Shown: positions 53,338 to 61,460 of the stretch, piece by piece
Layout: every line of letters begins with the position of its first letter
Position numbering within the stretch: the stretch's first letter is position 1
Source of the DNA: Bradyrhizobium lablabi
GTDB lineage: Bacteria > Pseudomonadota > Alphaproteobacteria > Rhizobiales > Xanthobacteraceae
Length of the DNA: 64,000 bases
Assembly: GCF_018129385.1 (NCBI RefSeq)
Contig: NZ_JAFCLN010000017.1
Span: 1 to 64,000, forward strand
Reading direction: 5' to 3'
The notes under the pieces: model-generated
Database searches by the model: none
Seen by the model: the letters and a program-made list of their open reading frames with translations, nothing else
Told to the model about the DNA's origin: nothing
Translations under genes and position numbers: made by a program

Positions 53338-53543
53338 GGCGGTCACACTGGCGGGCGTAATACCTTCCGCGCCGAGGCCTACCCTTTCGGTAGTGCACTC
53401 CCCCCAAGCCTGCGCGCACAGAGCTAGTCCCGAGGGGCTAGTCAACAAGCTCCGGCGAAAAGACGCATTTCCACCCGCTTCGCCACGATCAATCCAGCGC
53501 AACGCAATCCTGGCTGGAGGCGCGCTGGTGGTGGTGGCAAGCC

Positions 53544-53744
53544 ATGATCGAAATCGGCCGACTCACGAACGACCCGCTCACCTGCAATGGGCGGCGTCGC
53601 TGCCCGCATTGTACGGCGCTCTCCCGCCTGATTTTTTCGTTTCTCGACCCCCGGCGCGGCAACACCGTTCAGGTGTACCAATGTCTTGGGTGCGGCAAGC
53701 GCATTTGGGACGAGATCCCAAAATTGCGCGCGGGGTCGCGATGA
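53544..53744 (+). CDS. Small zinc-ribbon protein
   Basis: A 66-residue product starting MIEIGRLTNDPLTCNGRRRCPHC. Two C-x2-C knuckles (CPHC near residue 20 and CLGCGKR near residue 47) form a likely zinc ribbon. The rest is basic. It lacks a strong ribosome site, which lowers confidence. Similar tiny zinc-ribbon proteins are frequent and mostly uncharacterised. Confidence 0.5.
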   Translation: MIEIGRLTNDPLTCNGRRRCPHCTALSRLIFSFLDPRRGNTVQVYQCLGCGKRIWDEIPKLRAGSR

Positions 53745-53918
53745 CCCGTGAAGCGGCGCACCTGACAGCTTCAGCTAGCGGTTTTCGGCCAAGTGGAAGG
53801 GAGCACATTCCAGACTTGTCAGGCTGAAATGCGTCTCAAGCCCGAGATGTATGGCCTGACAACTGGCCGGCAATTTATGCCCAATCTCAAAGCCATCTTT
53901 CATTAGGAGAGTAAAATC

Positions 53919-54386
53919 ATGCGAACACAACAGAACGGTGTGGTGAAACCCTTCGATGCCAGCCGGCTCGAAGGCGAGGTTCGGGACGCGGTTCAGCAGA
54001 GTCAGCCGCGCGTTCAGGCGCTGGATTTCCTGCCGCGGACGGCCCTTGCGCCGCGGGTCCCGGACTATGTCAGCCATCGCGACGACGTCACCGAGATCGG
54101 CAAACTCTCGGCTGAGGCGATCGTCAAGGAATATGAGGAGACTGCCAAGGAAATCGAGACGATGGGAGACGTCGTGAGAGAGATGGTGCAGCGCACCGAG
54201 CAGCTCACGGCGTCTGCCTCCGCCATGCTCGCGGACATCAAGGCCACGGCGGCGCGCTACCGCAAGGAAGGCAAGCGCATGTTCACCGAGATCGAATCCT
54301 GCTCGAGCGCGACCGACGAGGTGCGCCGGCTCTGCGAGTCCTTCCGTGACAAGCTCGCGGCCAGGGAAGCCGAGCCACCGAAATGA
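53919..54386 (+). CDS. Coiled-coil protein, function unknown
   Basis: 155 residues with a TAGGAGAG ribosome site. A proline-containing N-terminal third (to about residue 55) is followed by a long helix with heptad character (IGKLSAEAIVKEYEETAKEIETMGDV and onward) that continues almost to the C-terminus. There is no signal or membrane segment. Two cysteines near residues 127 and 137 flank SSATDEVRRL. It overlaps the next small gene by ATGA. It may act in a small surface or cell-shape complex, but no family is recognised. Confidence 0.7.
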   Translation: MRTQQNGVVKPFDASRLEGEVRDAVQQSQPRVQALDFLPRTALAPRVPDYVSHRDDVTEIGKLSAEAIVKEYEETAKEIETMGDVVREMVQRTEQLTASASAMLADIKATAARYRKEGKRMFTEIESCSSATDEVRRLCESFRDKLAAREAEPPK

Positions 54387-54616
54387 TCGTGTACCGGGCG
54401 GTGCCGTACCTCGTACTTGCGGCGCCGCCCGCCATCATGTTGCTCACCATCCTGATCGGCGGCTGTACGATGACAAGGACCGCCGGCGAGCCTGTCCAAC
54501 AGGCAGGGTTTTATTCCGACCCAAACAGCAGGGCTGGCGAGGCGCTGGCCCGTGAACTCGACCGGCGCGAAGCGCGCGCGGCGCTGCGCCGCGTCATTGA
54601 CGAGGTTCAGCCATGA
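54383..54616 (+). CDS. Small lipoprotein-like protein
   Basis: 77 residues, overlapping the preceding coiled-coil gene by 4 bases. A hydrophobic N-terminal segment (VLAAPPAIMLLTILIGGC) ends in a lipobox-like I-G-G-C, then a helical tail (SRAGEALARELDRREARAALRRVIDEV). If C28 is lipidated, the tail would sit in the periplasm. The unit with the coiled-coil gene suggests the two work together. Confidence 0.6.
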   Translation: MIVYRAVPYLVLAAPPAIMLLTILIGGCTMTRTAGEPVQQAGFYSDPNSRAGEALARELDRREARAALRRVIDEVQP

Positions 54617-54656
54617 TGCGCCGGCCCCCGGCACCCGCAGCGGGATCCGGCGTCCT

Positions 54657-55391
54657 CTAGCGGTCCGTGTTGTTGTCCACCAGCAACGGCAGGCTCGACG
54701 CGCCATACTGATTTTCGAACAGCCCCTGATTCACCGCCCACATCGCTGCCTGGGTGCGATTGCTGGCACCTATCTTTCTCAGGATGGCCTTGACGTGCGC
54801 CTTCACGGTCGGCTCTGCGATGTTGAAGAAGCGCGCGACATGCTTGTTGGAATCTCCCCGGACGATCCGCTCCAGTATGGCGACCTCTCGCGACGACAAT
54901 TGCCTGCCTCCCTGGGGTTCGCTGGCAGGCATCAACAGGATTTCATTCGGGAGCGAAGGCGCCAGCCGCTCCTCGGCCTTGGGCTGGATCTCGAGCGACC
55001 ACAGGCGTGCATCAATCAGCACGAGCCCTTCATTGATGACCGCCCGAAGCGTGTTGAGGAATGCGTCCGGGCTGACGGAACTGAACAGCGCGGCGCTTGC
55101 CCCATCGTCCAGTGCATTGGCGAGCAATTCGGGATTGCTTTCATCGGCCACCGCGACGACGACAGCCAACGGATACTGGTCGCGGATCCTGCTGCAAATC
55201 GTCTCTTCGTTCTCACCCAGGCCGACGATGAACAGAGCCGGCCTGTCGCAGGGAACGTCAGCAAGGTTGTTCAATTCGGTTGCACAACCTTGCGGGCTGA
55301 AACGTGTATTGGATAGTATTAAGCGCAGGCCTTCGCGGAAAAGGCCGCCTTTTTCCAGGATATAAGTCGGTACAGCAGGCTCACACGACAT
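54657..55391 (-). CDS. LuxR/NarL-type regulator with degenerate receiver
   Basis: 244 residues. The N-terminal half has a receiver fold but lacks the phospho-acceptor: the strand that should carry aspartate reads ALFIVGLGEN, and the acidic pair at the first strand is YILEKGGLF. A LuxR helix-turn-helix follows (LSSREVAILERIVRGDSNKHVARFFNIAEPTVKAHVKAILRKIG). It should therefore work without phosphorylation. Related Rhizobiales proteins regulate polysaccharide or stress genes. ATG 55391 (MSCEPAVPTYILEKGG) is used; the extension upstream is not receiver-like. Confidence 0.83.
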   Translation of the reverse strand: MSCEPAVPTYILEKGGLFREGLRLILSNTRFSPQGCATELNNLADVPCDRPALFIVGLGENEETICSRIRDQYPLAVVVAVADESNPELLANALDDGASAALFSSVSPDAFLNTLRAVINEGLVLIDARLWSLEIQPKAEERLAPSLPNEILLMPASEPQGGRQLSSREVAILERIVRGDSNKHVARFFNIAEPTVKAHVKAILRKIGASNRTQAAMWAVNQGLFENQYGASSLPLLVDNNTDR

Positions 55392-55807
55392 ACTACAGCA
55401 GCCGCTCCGATGAATACTTCGCGCATTCTCAAGCGAGCCCCCTCTGCCAAACCCCACCTGAAACATACAGCAACAAAGGTTGCTTGTCTTTACAATGGGA
55501 TAACTCGCCGGGCCTTGGCAGACAGTCTTGCATCAGCGATGTCCCGGTCGGGACTTCGCGTTATTCCGAAAGCCGGATTCACAAATAGGCCGCTGCACCG
55601 CTCGGGACGCCCAGGACGGCACGTAACACTCTGAAATTACGGCGAAAAAAGAGTAGTCCATCCAAGCGCCAGCGCCACGGGCGCAAAATCAGGCAGACCG
55701 ACCGCGTCGCCCGAACTTACCCACATGGCGTCCCGCTACACCCCTATGGATTAGTTCCTATGAACTAAAGAGCTCGCCGGCGGGCGGGAGCTCCGTTGAG
55801 CGGGGCT
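55392..55807. other. Intergenic region between luxR and MFS genes
   Basis: About 415 bases. It should hold the luxR promoter. A plus-strand frame starting at 55410 has no ribosome site and resembles nothing. No repeat or RNA element is recognised. Confidence 0.4.
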
Positions 55808-57040
55808 TCAAGCCGGCCGCAACATCGGCGGCTGACTTGGCCGGATCAGCGCGAAAGCGACCTGGATGATGCCGCCGGCAAGGCCCAGCGCGACGCCGAT
55901 CCGCCATGCCATCGTATAGGAGCCGAGCGAGTCGTAGATCAGCCCGCCGCCATAGGCGCCGAGGAAGCTTCCGACCTGATGGCTCATGAAGGCGAGGCCC
56001 TGGATCATGGCCTGCCACTTCAATCCGAACATTTCGGCGACCGCGCCCGCGACCAGCGGCCCGACCCCCATCCAGAGGAAGCCCATGATCGCGCCGAACA
56101 GCAGCGTGGTGGCGGGTGTTGCCGGCAGCATGAAATACCAGGCAAGCGCGATCGAGCGCAGGATGTAGATCATCCCGAGCAGCGCAAGCTTGTTCCAGCG
56201 CTGGCCGGCCCAGCCGAAGAACAGGCTGCCGATCACGTTGAAGCCGCCGATCATGCCGAGCGTCTGCGCGCTCAGCATCGGATCGAGGCCGCAGATCTGT
56301 AGGTAAGACGGCAGATGCGTGGTGAGGAAGACGAGCTGCATGCCGCAGACGAAATAGGCCAGCGTCATCACCACGAAGGACGCATTCGAAAACGCGATCT
56401 TCGTCGCCACAGCCGCCGAGGTGTCCCCGATGTCATCGGCGGACTTGGGCGGCAGTGGAATCCTGTCGACGCGGCCCGCGTACCAGGCCGCCGGAAGCAT
56501 CGCCACCGAAAGGACTACAAAGCCGGCGAGCCCGATCCGCCAGCCATAGCCTTCGTTGAGCATCTGGCCGATCGGCGCCGACAACAGTGCGCCCAGCGAT
56601 CCCGCCCCCGAGACGATGCCGAGCACCGTGCTCCGCACCGTGTCGGGCACTGCTCGCGCCGCCACCGACATCGCGATCGCGGCAGCGGTACAGGCGAGCG
56701 AGATCCCGATCAGCACGCCGCCACCGATCATCACGCTGAGCATCCCCTGCGCGCTTGCCATCAGCGCAAGGCCCGCAATGTACATCAGCGAGCCGACCAG
56801 CATGATCGGGCGAAAGCCGTAGCGAACAGTCATGGCGCCAGCGAGCGGCTGCAAAAACCCCCAGGCAAGGTTTTGCACCGCGAGCGCCAGCGTGAAGTCG
56901 GAGACCGATATCCTGATGTCGTGAGTCAGCGGCTGTAGAAATATGCCAAGCGACTGCCGCAGACCCATGCTCAGGGTGAGCATGATGGAGGCGCCGATCA
57001 GAATGGGGAGCGTGGGACGCAGGACTTGCAGCAAGGGCAT
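55808..57040 (-). CDS. MFS transporter
   Basis: A 410-residue major facilitator with 12 membrane segments. The first half starts LPILIGASIMLTLSMGLRQSLGIF, with GFLQPLAGAMTVRYGFRPIMLVGS between segments 2 and 3 (the MFS loop motif). A cytoplasmic loop of about 25 residues (RIPLPPKSADDIGDTS) joins the halves. It resembles the monocarboxylate/oxalate type of MFS carrier. It is divergent from a TetR repressor gene, which faces the operator at 57103, the usual arrangement for an efflux or uptake pump controlled by its ligand. Confidence 0.9.
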   Translation of the reverse strand: MPLLQVLRPTLPILIGASIMLTLSMGLRQSLGIFLQPLTHDIRISVSDFTLALAVQNLAWGFLQPLAGAMTVRYGFRPIMLVGSLMYIAGLALMASAQGMLSVMIGGGVLIGISLACTAAAIAMSVAARAVPDTVRSTVLGIVSGAGSLGALLSAPIGQMLNEGYGWRIGLAGFVVLSVAMLPAAWYAGRVDRIPLPPKSADDIGDTSAAVATKIAFSNASFVVMTLAYFVCGMQLVFLTTHLPSYLQICGLDPMLSAQTLGMIGGFNVIGSLFFGWAGQRWNKLALLGMIYILRSIALAWYFMLPATPATTLLFGAIMGFLWMGVGPLVAGAVAEMFGLKWQAMIQGLAFMSHQVGSFLGAYGGGLIYDSLGSYTMAWRIGVALGLAGGIIQVAFALIRPSQPPMLRPA

Positions 57041-57102
57041 TGTTGTTGTTCTCCCGATTGCCGCACATCGAAAAATTCGACCTGCGCTTTTTGAATATTT
57101 AG

Positions 57103-57122
57103 ATTACACAGACCTGTGTAAT
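57103..57122. promoter_or_regulatory. 20-bp palindromic TetR operator
   Basis: ATTACACAG-AC-CTGTGTAAT is a perfect 9+2+9 palindrome. It lies 62 bases from the MFS start and 44 bases before the tetR start. Position and symmetry fit a TetR dimer site that represses both genes. Confidence 0.75.
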
Positions 57123-57166
57123 TGGGCTATGCTGTTGCGTCAAGGCAAACTCATCCCGTTCAGCGC

Positions 57167-57733
57167 ATGGCATCCGTGCAGAAAAAGCCCGATATGAAGG
57201 AGCGGATCCTCGAGACCGCCGACAAGCTGTTCTATTTGCAAGGCATTCGCGCCATCGGCGTGGACACGATCGCAGCCGAAGTCGGCATCTCCAAGCGCAC
57301 GCTCTACAACCACTTTCCTTCCAAGGACGCGCTGATATCGGCCTATCTCGGACGCCGCTTCGTGCAGCCCGGTTCTTCCGACAAGCCGCCCGCCGAGCAA
57401 ATTCTCGGTACCTTCGACCGGCTGGAGCGCGGCTTTGCCAGCAAGGGTTTTCGCGGCTGCCCGTTCGTCAATGCGGTCGCCGAACTCGGCGCCGAGGACA
57501 AGTCCGTCAAGAAGATCGCCGTCGCCTTCAAGGAAAGCCGCAGGCTGTGGTTTCGCGATCTCCTGAACCAGCTTGGCGTCGCCGATCCCGAGGGTCTTGC
57601 TACGCAGCTAGCGCTTCTGGTCGACGGTTCGATCGCCCAGAACCTGGTGCGCGACGATCCGGCGATGGCGCGCGCAGCCAGGGAGGCCGCTCGCGTGCTA
57701 TTGAAGAATGCCGGTGTAACGGTGAGCGGCTGA
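57167..57733 (+). CDS. TetR-family transcriptional regulator
   Basis: 188 residues. The N-terminal helix-turn-helix reads MKERILETADKLFYLQGIRAIGVDTI and AEVGISKRTLYNHFPSKDALISAYL; the C-terminal ligand domain has the GCPFVNAVAELGAED segment seen in AcrR-type subgroup members. The start at 57167 is used; an ATG nine codons later is a weaker alternative. It is divergent from the MFS gene and faces the 20-bp operator. Confidence 0.92.
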   Translation: MASVQKKPDMKERILETADKLFYLQGIRAIGVDTIAAEVGISKRTLYNHFPSKDALISAYLGRRFVQPGSSDKPPAEQILGTFDRLERGFASKGFRGCPFVNAVAELGAEDKSVKKIAVAFKESRRLWFRDLLNQLGVADPEGLATQLALLVDGSIAQNLVRDDPAMARAAREAARVLLKNAGVTVSG

Positions 57734-57833
57734 CGCCCTTCCCTGCGGCGGTCCAAAGCTGCTAGTCAGAATCCAAACAGAGTAACCGTATTCCGTCCGG
57801 CGGCATTGTCGCGGCGGCACGAGGGAAACGAAC

Positions 57834-59057
57834 ATGGAAGACTTGACGGTGACCGCTGCCGGTTACGATTTCAAACCGGCACGAGCAGCTATGCAGCGCT
57901 ACATCGATAACGACCTGCACTCCGGCATCTCCTGGGCCGTCCTCGCCGGCCGCGATCTCGTCGACGTCAATTGTGTCGGCTGGGCCGACAAGGAAGCGAA
58001 AATACCGCTGCGCGCCGATCACATCTTCCGCATTTTCTCCAACACCAAGCTGGTGACCTCCTGCGCGGCCCTGCTGCTGCACGAGGAAGGCAAGCTCGGC
58101 CTCGACGATCCGATCGAGAAATTCATCCCGCAGCTTGGAAACCGGAAGGTGTTGCGTTCGGGCGCAACCTCGATCGACGACGTTGAGCCGGCGAAAAGTT
58201 CGATCACCATTCGCCAGTTGCTGAGCCACAGCGCGGGGCTCAGCTACGGCGTCTTCGACCCCGGCACCGCCATCTTCAAGGCGCTCAACGAGCGCGGCGT
58301 GCACAATCCCAACGCGACGCTGGCGCAGATGGTCGACGTGCTGGCCGACCTGCCGCTGATCTATCATCCCGGCACGTCCTGGGAATATTCGCTCGCGATC
58401 GACGTGGTCGCGCGGCTGATTGAAGTCATCAGCGGACAGCGCTTCGACGCCTTCATCAAGGCACGCATCTTCGACCCGCTCGGAATGGTCGATACCGGCT
58501 TTGTGGTGCCGGAAAAGGATCAGACCCGCTTCGTTGCGTATTACGCCGGCGCCGACCTGATGGAGCCGATGAAGCCGGGCCTCACCCGCACGGACAACGC
58601 ACCGTTCCCCGGCGCCTATTTGCGCCCGATCGCGCGGCTCAACGGCGGTGGTGGCCTTGTCTCGACCATGCCCGACATGGTGGCGCTGATTCGCAGCCTG
58701 CTGCCCGGCGGTCCGACGCTGCTCAAGCCCGAGACGATCGCGCAGATGATGAGCAACCAACTGCCGGACGGCCAATGGATCCGCTTTGCGCTGCTCGGTG
58801 AACAGCCCGGCCGGGCGCATGGACTTGCCGGCGGTCTGATCCTCAAGCCCGGACCGTTCGACCATCCCGACGCAGCCGGCGAGTTCTATTGGGGCGGCGT
58901 CGCCGGCACCCAATGGTGGATTTCACTGCGGCACAACATGGCAGGCGTGATGATGGCGCAGCGGCAGATGGCGTTCACCCACCCGTTCGGATTCGAGTTC
59001 AAGCGAATGGCGTATGATGCGGTGAAGCAGCGCGGAGAAATGCGAGCGTCCGCATAA
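57834..59057 (+). CDS. Serine hydrolase of the beta-lactamase (class C) family
   Basis: 407 residues with a penicillin-binding/EstB-like fold. The active site S-x-x-K is S69-N-T-K72 (IFSNTKLVTS), and the tyrosine motif is Y185-S-L (WEYSLAID). There is no clear KTG third motif (LAGGLILK near residue 330), and no signal peptide, so it is probably a cytoplasmic esterase or lactonase rather than a true beta-lactamase. It stands alone and converges with pleD. Confidence 0.85.
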   Translation: MEDLTVTAAGYDFKPARAAMQRYIDNDLHSGISWAVLAGRDLVDVNCVGWADKEAKIPLRADHIFRIFSNTKLVTSCAALLLHEEGKLGLDDPIEKFIPQLGNRKVLRSGATSIDDVEPAKSSITIRQLLSHSAGLSYGVFDPGTAIFKALNERGVHNPNATLAQMVDVLADLPLIYHPGTSWEYSLAIDVVARLIEVISGQRFDAFIKARIFDPLGMVDTGFVVPEKDQTRFVAYYAGADLMEPMKPGLTRTDNAPFPGAYLRPIARLNGGGGLVSTMPDMVALIRSLLPGGPTLLKPETIAQMMSNQLPDGQWIRFALLGEQPGRAHGLAGGLILKPGPFDHPDAAGEFYWGGVAGTQWWISLRHNMAGVMMAQRQMAFTHPFGFEFKRMAYDAVKQRGEMRASA

Positions 59058-59061
59058 AAGC

Positions 59062-59163
59062 CGTCATCGCCCGCGAAGGCGGGCGATCCAGTATTCCAGA
59101 GAAGTCCGTGACTAATCGAGAGGCCGCGGCGTACTGGATTCCCCGCCTTCGCGGGGAATGACG
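59062..59163. repeat. Palindromic intergenic repeat, family B
   Basis: It begins CGTCATCGCCCGCGAAGGCGGG and ends CCCCGCCTTCGCGGGGAATGACG in part; inner arms ATCCAGTA and TACTGGAT are also complementary. It lies between convergent genes (serine hydrolase and pleD), so it may help terminate both. Confidence 0.7.
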
Positions 59164-59178
59164 ACAAACTATTTCACC

Positions 59179-60552
59179 CTATGCCGCCGCCGATACCACG
59201 CGGTTGCGGCCGTCGCGCTTGGCGCGGTAGAGCGCGGTGTCAGCGCGCTTGAGCACATCGGCGACCGGCTCGCCCTTGCGGTCGAGCGTCGAAAGACCGA
59301 TCGAGATCGTGACCTCGATGCGACTGGCGCCCTTGTGGACGGCAAAAGGCTCGCTCGCGATCGAGCGGCGCAGCCGTTCGGCGACCATGCCGGCGACATG
59401 CAGGTCGGTTTCCGGCATCACGATCACGAATTCCTCGCCGCCATAGCGGCAGGCCAGATCGATGCCGCGGATCGATTTGCGGATGCGCACGGCGAACTCG
59501 CGCAGCACGTCGTCGCCGGCATCGTGGCCGTAATTGTCGTTGATCTTCTTGAAGTAGTCGACGTCGAGCAACATCAGCGCGAGCGGCTTGCCGCGGGCGG
59601 AAGCCTGCTCGGCCAGCGTCGTCAGATGGCTTTCCATGTAACGGCGGTTATGCAGTCCGGTGAGCGCATCCGTGATCGCCATCTCGATCGAGTTCTGCAC
59701 ATTGTCGCGCAGATGATCGGTGTAGCGGCGTTTCCTGATCTGCGTGCGCGCCCGCGCCAAAAGTTCATTCCTGTCGACGGGACGCAGCAGATAGTCGTTG
59801 ACGCCGATCTCGAGCCCGCGCAGCAGCCGCGCATTGTTGTCGGCATCGGAAATCGCCAGGATCGGCACCTGCCGCGTGCGTTCCAGCGAGCGCGCCTGGC
59901 TGCACAGCCGAAGGCCATCGAAATTGTCGAGGCTGAGCGAGACGATCAGCAGATCGTAATTGCCCTCGGCGGCCTGGAACAGCGCCTGCGCCGGGTCGGT
60001 CTCGACATCGACATGGTGTTCGGCCGCCAGCATCGGCGCCAGCCGCTCATAGGACGACGGCCTGTCGTCGACCAGCAGGATGCGGCCGCTCTTGCCGGTG
60101 TCATTGACCGCGCTGCGCTCGGGGGCTTCCATGCCGATCTCGAGCGAGGTGATGGCGCGCATGCGCAATTCGTCGGTCATCATCTTCAGCCGCGTCAGCG
60201 AACGCACGCGCGCGATCAGGACGACGTCGGAGACGGGTTTGGTGAGAAAATCGTCGGCGCCGGCTTCCAGGCCGCGCACGCGATCGGCCGGGCTGTCGAG
60301 CGCGGTGACCATCACGACGGGAATGAAGTGGGTCGCCGGATTGGACTTCAGCCGGCGGCAAACCTCGAAGCCGTCCATGTCGGGCATCATGACGTCGAGC
60401 AGGACGATGTCGCATTCGGCGCGCGCGCAAATTTGCAGCGCCTCGGCGCCGTTGCTGGCGGTCAGCACGTCGAAATATTCCGCCGACAGGCGTGCTTCCA
60501 ATAGCTTTACGTTGGCGGGAATATCATCGACGACCAGAATACGCGCAGACAT
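59179..60552 (-). CDS. pleD: Response regulator diguanylate cyclase PleD
   Basis: 457 residues: receiver 1 with phospho-acceptor D53 (IVLLDVMMPD), receiver 2 degenerate (LLIVSLSLDNFDG, serine in place of aspartate), then a GGDEF domain with active site GGEEF and an allosteric I-site R-G-I-D five residues before it. This is the exact layout of Caulobacter PleD, which makes cyclic di-GMP to drive the motile-to-sessile transition. The preceding divK lies 13 bases upstream, so the pair is an operon. Confidence 0.96.
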   Translation of the reverse strand: MSARILVVDDIPANVKLLEARLSAEYFDVLTASNGAEALQICARAECDIVLLDVMMPDMDGFEVCRRLKSNPATHFIPVVMVTALDSPADRVRGLEAGADDFLTKPVSDVVLIARVRSLTRLKMMTDELRMRAITSLEIGMEAPERSAVNDTGKSGRILLVDDRPSSYERLAPMLAAEHHVDVETDPAQALFQAAEGNYDLLIVSLSLDNFDGLRLCSQARSLERTRQVPILAISDADNNARLLRGLEIGVNDYLLRPVDRNELLARARTQIRKRRYTDHLRDNVQNSIEMAITDALTGLHNRRYMESHLTTLAEQASARGKPLALMLLDVDYFKKINDNYGHDAGDDVLREFAVRIRKSIRGIDLACRYGGEEFVIVMPETDLHVAGMVAERLRRSIASEPFAVHKGASRIEVTISIGLSTLDRKGEPVADVLKRADTALYRAKRDGRNRVVSAAA

Positions 60553-60565
60553 CGAAACGCAACTC

Positions 60566-60931
60566 CTACCCGATAAAACGCCTTACCGTTTCGATGAACT
60601 TTCCGACCGAAATCGGTTTGGACAAATAAGCTTCGCAGCCGCCTTCCCGAATCCGCTCCTCGTCGCCCTTCATCGCAAAAGCGGTGACGGCGACCACGGG
60701 GATGGCGCGCAGCTCCGGATCGTCCTTGATCCAGCGCGTGACTTCGAGACCGGAAACCTGCGGCAACTGGATATCCATCAGCACGAGATCGGGCCGCAGC
60801 TTGCGCACGAGGTCGAGCGCCTCGACACCGTTGCTGGTGCCCGAGGTCTGATAGCCGTGCGCTTCCAACAGGTCGCGAAACAGCTTCATGTTGAGCTCGT
60901 TGTCCTCCACGATCAGGACGGTTTTAGCCAT
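60566..60931 (-). CDS. divK: Single-domain response regulator DivK
   Basis: A 121-residue receiver. Acidic residues E9/D10 lie in VEDNELN, the phospho-acceptor is D53 in LVLMDIQLPQVSG, T-A-F is the switch and K104-P is in YLSKPI. In Caulobacter and rhizobia, DivK controls the PleC/DivJ/DivL-CtrA circuit that sets cell polarity and division. It is the first gene of the divK-pleD operon. Confidence 0.97.
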   Translation of the reverse strand: MAKTVLIVEDNELNMKLFRDLLEAHGYQTSGTSNGVEALDLVRKLRPDLVLMDIQLPQVSGLEVTRWIKDDPELRAIPVVAVTAFAMKGDEERIREGGCEAYLSKPISVGKFIETVRRFIG

Positions 60932-61160
60932 CCCGTCCCTCCCTCGCCTTAAGGAAACAGGCCCGGACCACGATGCCTCCGCACCGCCGCCGGACTGTCG
61001 AAATGTGAATTCAAACTAGCGCCAGATTCGCTCTAACCCGTTAAACCCGAGTACCGTCTTTCTGCGGTGTGGTTTCCACTTGCTTGAACAGTTTTGCGAG
61101 ACTCGGGCATGATGGTTCGCAAAGTAGAGCCCAGAAGTTAACGGAAAGGCAAATCGTCTG

Positions 61161-61460
61161 TTGAAAAAGCCTGTTCACAACCCCCGCGAAGTTGCTGAAA
61201 TCGTTGCGATTCAGGCATTGTCCTTCATCGCTGGCGACCCCGAGCGGCTGGGCCTCTTCCTGGCCGAAACCGGCATCGGGCCGGACACGCTGCGCAAGTC
61301 CGCGTCCGATCCCAAGTTCCTCGCCAGCGTGCTGGATTTCGTGATGCGCGATGACGCAACCGTGAAGGCCTTTTCGGACGCTGCAAAGCTGCATCCGACC
61401 AATGTGGCGGCCGCCCATCAGGTGCTCTGCGATCCCGCCTGGGAACGCGACGTGCCGTGA
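61161..61460 (+). CDS. DUF3572 protein
   Basis: 99 residues, from a TTG start at 61161 with GGAAAGG 10 bases before it. MKKPVHNPREVAEIVAIQALSFIAGDPERLGLFL is the DUF3572 opening; LDFVMRDDATVKAFSDAAKL follows. It is a small helical protein of unknown role, conserved in Alphaproteobacteria. It overlaps the dinB start by 4 bases, so the two are co-translated. A function in DNA damage tolerance is possible but only by association. Confidence 0.8.
   Translation: MKKPVHNPREVAEIVAIQALSFIAGDPERLGLFLAETGIGPDTLRKSASDPKFLASVLDFVMRDDATVKAFSDAAKLHPTNVAAAHQVLCDPAWERDVP

Noticed and set aside
57834..59057. Class C beta-lactamase resistance gene
   Set aside because: No signal peptide and no clear K-T-G motif. 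The family is mostly esterases and peptidases.
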